A stretch of DNA of 7,665 nucleotides from a bacterium. GTDB taxonomy: Bacteria > Zixibacteria > MSB-5A5 > GN15 > FEB-12. Each line of letters begins with the position of its first letter. Positions within the stretch are counted from its first letter, which is position 1. The stretch covers positions 1-7,665 of the forward strand of contig JAUWMW010000109.1 in NCBI GenBank assembly GCA_030612965.1, written 5' to 3'. Positions 4,789 to 7,665 of the stretch are shown one piece after another. The notes under the pieces are model-generated. The model saw only the letters and a program-made list of their open reading frames with translations. It searched no databases and was not told the DNA's origin. The translations under genes and the position numbers were made by a program.

Positions 4789-6537
4789 ATGAGCTTTATA
4801 AGACGGACCGCACCATTAAAGTGGGTGTTGGCTCCGGAACTGGACAAGGAGCAGGTTGCCGCCTTGGTGGTTGAGTGCGATCTGCCGGATCAGGTCGTCA
4901 AAGTTCTGATCAACCGCGGCCTTGACGATTCCGAAACGATCCACCGGTTTCTCCACCCACAGTTGAATGATCTGAGAGATCCCTATGCCATGACCGGCAT
5001 GCGGGATGGCGTCCAGCGTGTCACCCAGGCTTTCTGCAACAATGAGAAGATGATCATCTACGGTGACTACGACGTCGATGGTATCACGGCCACCACTCTC
5101 TTGTATATGGTGCTTGGTAAGCTCGGCGGAAACGTTGATTATTACCTGCCCAACCGTCTGGTCGAGGGCTACGGATTGTCCAGGGATGGGATCGATGAGG
5201 CCAAGTCGCGTGGAGTCACGCTGATTATCACCGTGGATACCGGTATCACCGCAATCGAGGAAGTAGAATACGCTCGTTCGGTTGGCCTTGATGTAATCAT
5301 CACCGATCACCATGAGCCGGGTGAGATAATCCCTAAGGCAACGGCCGTCATTAACCCCAAGACCGACGGTGACAACTACCCGGATGAACTCTCCGGTGTC
5401 GGTGTAGCCTTCAAATTCGCTCAAGCCTTGTATCAGGCCCACAATCAGGATGAGCGTGACCTTGACGAGCATCTCGACCTGGTGGCCATGGGTACTGCGG
5501 CCGACATCGTGCCGCTGGTTGGAGAAAACCGTGTTCTGACCAAGTTCGGTATCAGGCAGATCGCTCGCACCACCAAACCGGGTCTCAAATCCCTGACCTT
5601 CGTTGCGGGCCTGATGGGAAAGGATATCAGTACCGGCCAGGTGGTGTTCATTCTGGCGCCGCGTATCAATGCGCTCGGACGTCTGGGTGATGCCAAAGAA
5701 GCGGTCCGTTTGCTTTCCACACGGGATGAAAAGGTGGCTTCCGAGATCGCCCGCAAGCTTGATGACGAGAACAAACGTCGCAAGGAAATCGATGAGACCA
5801 CGCTCAGAGAAGCCCTGAATCAGATCGACGAAGTGGTTGATCTCAAAAACGACCGGGCTATTGTTCTCGCCGGCGAGGGTTGGCATCAGGGTGTGATCGG
5901 TATTGTAGCGAGTCGGATTGTCGAACGGTACCATCTGCCGACTATCATGATCTCGGTGACGGATGGTGAGGGCAAAGGTTCGGCTCGATCGATTCCCGGT
6001 TTTCATTTGTGTGAAGCGCTGAAAGAGTGTGAACACTTGCTCATAAAGTATGGCGGTCACAAATACGCCGCCGGTCTGTCCATCAGAGACGACCGCATCG
6101 AAGAGTTCCGCGAGGAATTCAAGCGCGTATCGGTCAACCATCTCAGCGATGAAGACATCACGCCCAAGCTCCACATCGACCTTGAAATCGAATTGACCGA
6201 TATCAATGACCACCTCATGCAGACAATAGAGGAGTTCTCGCCTTTCGGTCCGCAGAACATGCGGCCTGTTTTCCTGACCCGCAACTGCGAGGTGGTGGGA
6301 CAACCGTATATGGTCGGCAGGAATCATCTGAAGATGCGGGTGCGTAAGGGTGATCCCGTTTTTGATGTCATCGGTTTCGGTTTTGGTCAGATGGCCCATC
6401 AGATTTCATCTAAGGGCTGTCTGGTCGACCTGGCTTACGTCATCGAGTACAATACCTACAACGAAGTCACGCGCAAACAACTCCGCCTGAAAGACATCAA
6501 ACTGACGGCCGGGAATCTGTCTACCGGCTTCGAGTGA
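4789..6537 (+). CDS. recJ: Single-stranded-DNA-specific exonuclease RecJ
   Basis: RecJ degrades single-stranded DNA 5' to 3' in recombination, mismatch and base-excision repair. The 582-aa protein shows the DHH-family order: GDYDVDG (92-98), VDTGIT (149-154), DHHEPG (173-178), MGTAADIVPL (234-243) and APRINALGRLG (290-300). The DHHA1 domain follows with GWHQGVIGIVASR (364-376), GKGSARS (395-401) and GGHKYAAG (422-429), then a C-terminal OB-like region containing FSPFGPQN (483-490). Metal-binding Asp and His residues are intact, and the length is close to the family norm. The start is ATG 4789, with GGAGG (4779-4783) 5 bases upstream. The frame stays open to 4663, but those codons lie in rnpB. 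It is probably cotranscribed with rnpB and with meaB downstream. An antisense frame of 527 codons covers much of it and is a shadow. Confidence 0.97.
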   Translation: MSFIRRTAPLKWVLAPELDKEQVAALVVECDLPDQVVKVLINRGLDDSETIHRFLHPQLNDLRDPYAMTGMRDGVQRVTQAFCNNEKMIIYGDYDVDGITATTLLYMVLGKLGGNVDYYLPNRLVEGYGLSRDGIDEAKSRGVTLIITVDTGITAIEEVEYARSVGLDVIITDHHEPGEIIPKATAVINPKTDGDNYPDELSGVGVAFKFAQALYQAHNQDERDLDEHLDLVAMGTAADIVPLVGENRVLTKFGIRQIARTTKPGLKSLTFVAGLMGKDISTGQVVFILAPRINALGRLGDAKEAVRLLSTRDEKVASEIARKLDDENKRRKEIDETTLREALNQIDEVVDLKNDRAIVLAGEGWHQGVIGIVASRIVERYHLPTIMISVTDGEGKGSARSIPGFHLCEALKECEHLLIKYGGHKYAAGLSIRDDRIEEFREEFKRVSVNHLSDEDITPKLHIDLEIELTDINDHLMQTIEEFSPFGPQNMRPVFLTRNCEVVGQPYMVGRNHLKMRVRKGDPVFDVIGFGFGQMAHQISSKGCLVDLAYVIEYNTYNEVTRKQLRLKDIKLTAGNLSTGFE

Positions 6538-6539
6538 CG

Positions 6540-7484
6540 ATGGACTTACTTGAGCGCTTTCTCCGGGGAGATATTCGTGCCCTGTCACGCATGATCACGC
6601 TGGTGGAAAATCGCGTCGAGGGCTATCGCGAGGCGTTGGGACAACTGTACCGCAAAGCCGGCAGGGCTGTCAAGATCGGTCTGACCGGACCGCCCGGCGC
6701 CGGGAAATCCAGTCTGGTCAATTGTCTGGTTAGTCAACTCATCGATGAGGGTGTCACGGTCGGGGTTGTCGCTGTCGATCCTTCATCACCATTTACAGGC
6801 GGCGCCTTGTTGGGGGATCGAGTGCGCATGAGCGAGTTCCCCACCGACGGACGGGTGTACTTTCGCTCCATGGCCAGCCGTGGCGCCACTGGTGGGTTGT
6901 CCGCAGCCACCGATAACGTCTCGGTGGTGCTGGATGCCTTCGGATTCGATTTCATCCTCATCGAAACGGTCGGCGTCGGTCAGGTGGAGTTGGATATCGT
7001 CGATGCCTGCGATACGGTGGTGGTAATCATCGTGCCTGAATCGGGTGATGCCATCCAGACGATGAAGGCCGGCTTGATAGAGGTGGCCGACATCATGGTA
7101 GTCAACAAGGCCGACCGGCAGGGTGCCGAAAGTGTGGCGGCCGAACTTAAGTACACCCTCCACCTGAGAAAGACTGCCAAAGACGCCTGGGCAGTGCCGG
7201 TCTTGACCACCCAGGCCAATCAGGGGATCAATGTCGATAAGCTGCGTGGACGCCTCAGGGAACACTTAGAGTTCATCAAGGCAAACAACCACTTCGATGA
7301 TCACCGACGGCTGCAGATACAGAAGAAGATCCTTGCCATCCTCAGTCACAGGTTCCGGCAGGAGTTTCTCGATCGGCTGACCGACCAGGTCAACTTTGAC
7401 AGTATCGTCGACAACGTGTACCACGGGCATGCTGACCCGTTCCAGGTCTCAGACGAGCTCTATCAAAAGTTCGCTTGTTCGTAA
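6540..7484 (+). CDS. meaB: MeaB/ArgK-family GTPase, methylmalonyl-CoA mutase chaperone
   Basis: MeaB-type GTPases guard adenosylcobalamin-dependent mutases, gating cofactor loading and removal of damaged B12 from methylmalonyl-CoA mutase. The 314-aa protein begins with a helical segment (MDLLERFLRGDIRALSRMITLVE) and carries Walker A GPPGAGKSS (50-58). Next come VAVDPSSPFTGGALLGDRVRM (77-97), which holds the family's signature metal and switch residues, ETVGVGQVE (142-150) and the guanine-specificity motif NKAD (189-192). The C-terminal helical part ends DPFQVSDELYQKF, typical of the dimerisation arm. ATG 6540 is preferred because it gives the family-like N-terminus; GTG 6534, overlapping the recJ stop as GTGA, is the alternative. 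Either way translation is probably coupled to recJ, since the ribosome binding site is weak. No mutase or epimerase gene is visible, so its partner must be encoded elsewhere. No good terminator follows. Confidence 0.93.
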   Translation: MDLLERFLRGDIRALSRMITLVENRVEGYREALGQLYRKAGRAVKIGLTGPPGAGKSSLVNCLVSQLIDEGVTVGVVAVDPSSPFTGGALLGDRVRMSEFPTDGRVYFRSMASRGATGGLSAATDNVSVVLDAFGFDFILIETVGVGQVELDIVDACDTVVVIIVPESGDAIQTMKAGLIEVADIMVVNKADRQGAESVAAELKYTLHLRKTAKDAWAVPVLTTQANQGINVDKLRGRLREHLEFIKANNHFDDHRRLQIQKKILAILSHRFRQEFLDRLTDQVNFDSIVDNVYHGHADPFQVSDELYQKFACS

Positions 7485-7500
7485 AGACCTAGTAACGCGT

Positions 7501-7514
7501 GGGCGCAGACGCCC
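7501..7514. repeat. Small hairpin after meaB
   Basis: GGGCG (7501-7505) pairs with CGCCC (7510-7514) around CAGA, and CGCGT (7496-7500) can pair with ACGCG (7525-7529) outside it. There is no T-run, so it is not a standard terminator. It resembles the GC-rich repeat-like segments elsewhere in the window. Confidence 0.4.
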
Positions 7515-7594
7515 TGAGGCAATTACGCGGACACATCTCCTGTAGGTCAGGATCCCGTGGGCGCTAACTTAGGTTGGAGGGGTCTCAGAGTCGG

Positions 7595-7616
7595 GTAGTC
7601 TGCGGCGGCGGACTGC
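7595..7616. repeat. Nine-bp hairpin in the distal intergenic region
   Basis: GTAGTCTGC (7595-7603) pairs with GCGGACTGC (7608-7616), two of the pairs being G-T, around the loop GGCG. No coding frame or T-run accompanies it. It lies just before the AACGTCATCCTGA repeats. Confidence 0.5.
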
Positions 7617-7627
7617 GATCCCGCCAA

Positions 7628-7665
7628 AACGTCATCCTGAGCGTTCCCCCTCAACGTCATCCTGA
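7628..7665. repeat. Direct repeats of AACGTCATCCTGA, cut by the window edge
   Basis: AACGTCATCCTGA occurs at 7628-7640 and again, identical, at 7653-7665, with a 25-base period. The array may continue beyond the window. The motif CGTCATCCTGAGCG is one I associate with short intergenic repeats scattered through several bacterial genomes (from memory, unchecked). Confidence 0.7.

Noticed and set aside
4816..6399. 527-codon frame antisense to recJ
   Set aside because: It is exactly opposite a fully recognisable gene, has no recognisable domains, and is explained by codon bias on the sense strand.
7628..7665. Start of a CRISPR array
   Set aside because: The repeat is 13 bases with a 12-base interval, too short for CRISPR, and no cas gene is present.

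Overview
This is a stretch of bacterial chromosome that carries mostly core housekeeping genes. It comes from a moderately GC-rich organism that I cannot place with certainty. Housekeeping codon use is CGN/GC-leaning, the RNase P RNA is type A, neither tRNA gene encodes its CCA end, ribosomal protein S1 has a long Ala/Pro/Glu tail, and the gaps hold short GC-rich hairpin repeats, including the motif AACGTCATCCTGA. That mix reminds me of FCB-group or deltaproteobacteria-like environmental genomes (Zixibacteria, for example). This is an impression, not a demonstrated assignment.

Layout, all genes on the + strand: (1) 2-388, the C-terminal end of ribosomal protein S1, closed by a strong intrinsic terminator at 423-458. 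(2) 459-1700, an accessory patch. It holds an unrecognised 238-aa membrane protein with codon use unlike its neighbours (719-1435), a GC-rich repeat-like segment, and a sigma-28-like promoter motif followed at once by a sequence resembling a degenerate cyclic-di-GMP-I (GEMM) riboswitch, with no protein gene directly downstream. (3) 1704-1921, a sigma-70-type promoter driving tRNA-Ile2 (CAT, the lysidine type) and tRNA-Val (CAC). (4) 1922-2109, a repeat-like segment and a long hairpin. (5) 2110-4337, a coiled-coil/zinc-ribbon protein and guaB (IMP dehydrogenase). (6) 4395-7484, the RNase P RNA gene rnpB, then recJ 28 bases beyond the closing helix of that RNA, then meaB, whose start is 2 bases past the recJ stop. 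(7) 7485-7665, an intergenic region of hairpins and direct repeats running off the window.

The core genes serve translation (S1, tRNAs, RNase P), GMP synthesis (guaB), DNA repair (recJ) and B12-enzyme maintenance (meaB). No single pathway unites them. The points most worth a second look are the GEMM-like leader, the hairpin that buries the recJ ribosome binding site right after rnpB, the foreign-looking membrane gene, and the short dispersed-repeat segments. I found no CRISPR array, transposase, phage gene or recognisable defence system.
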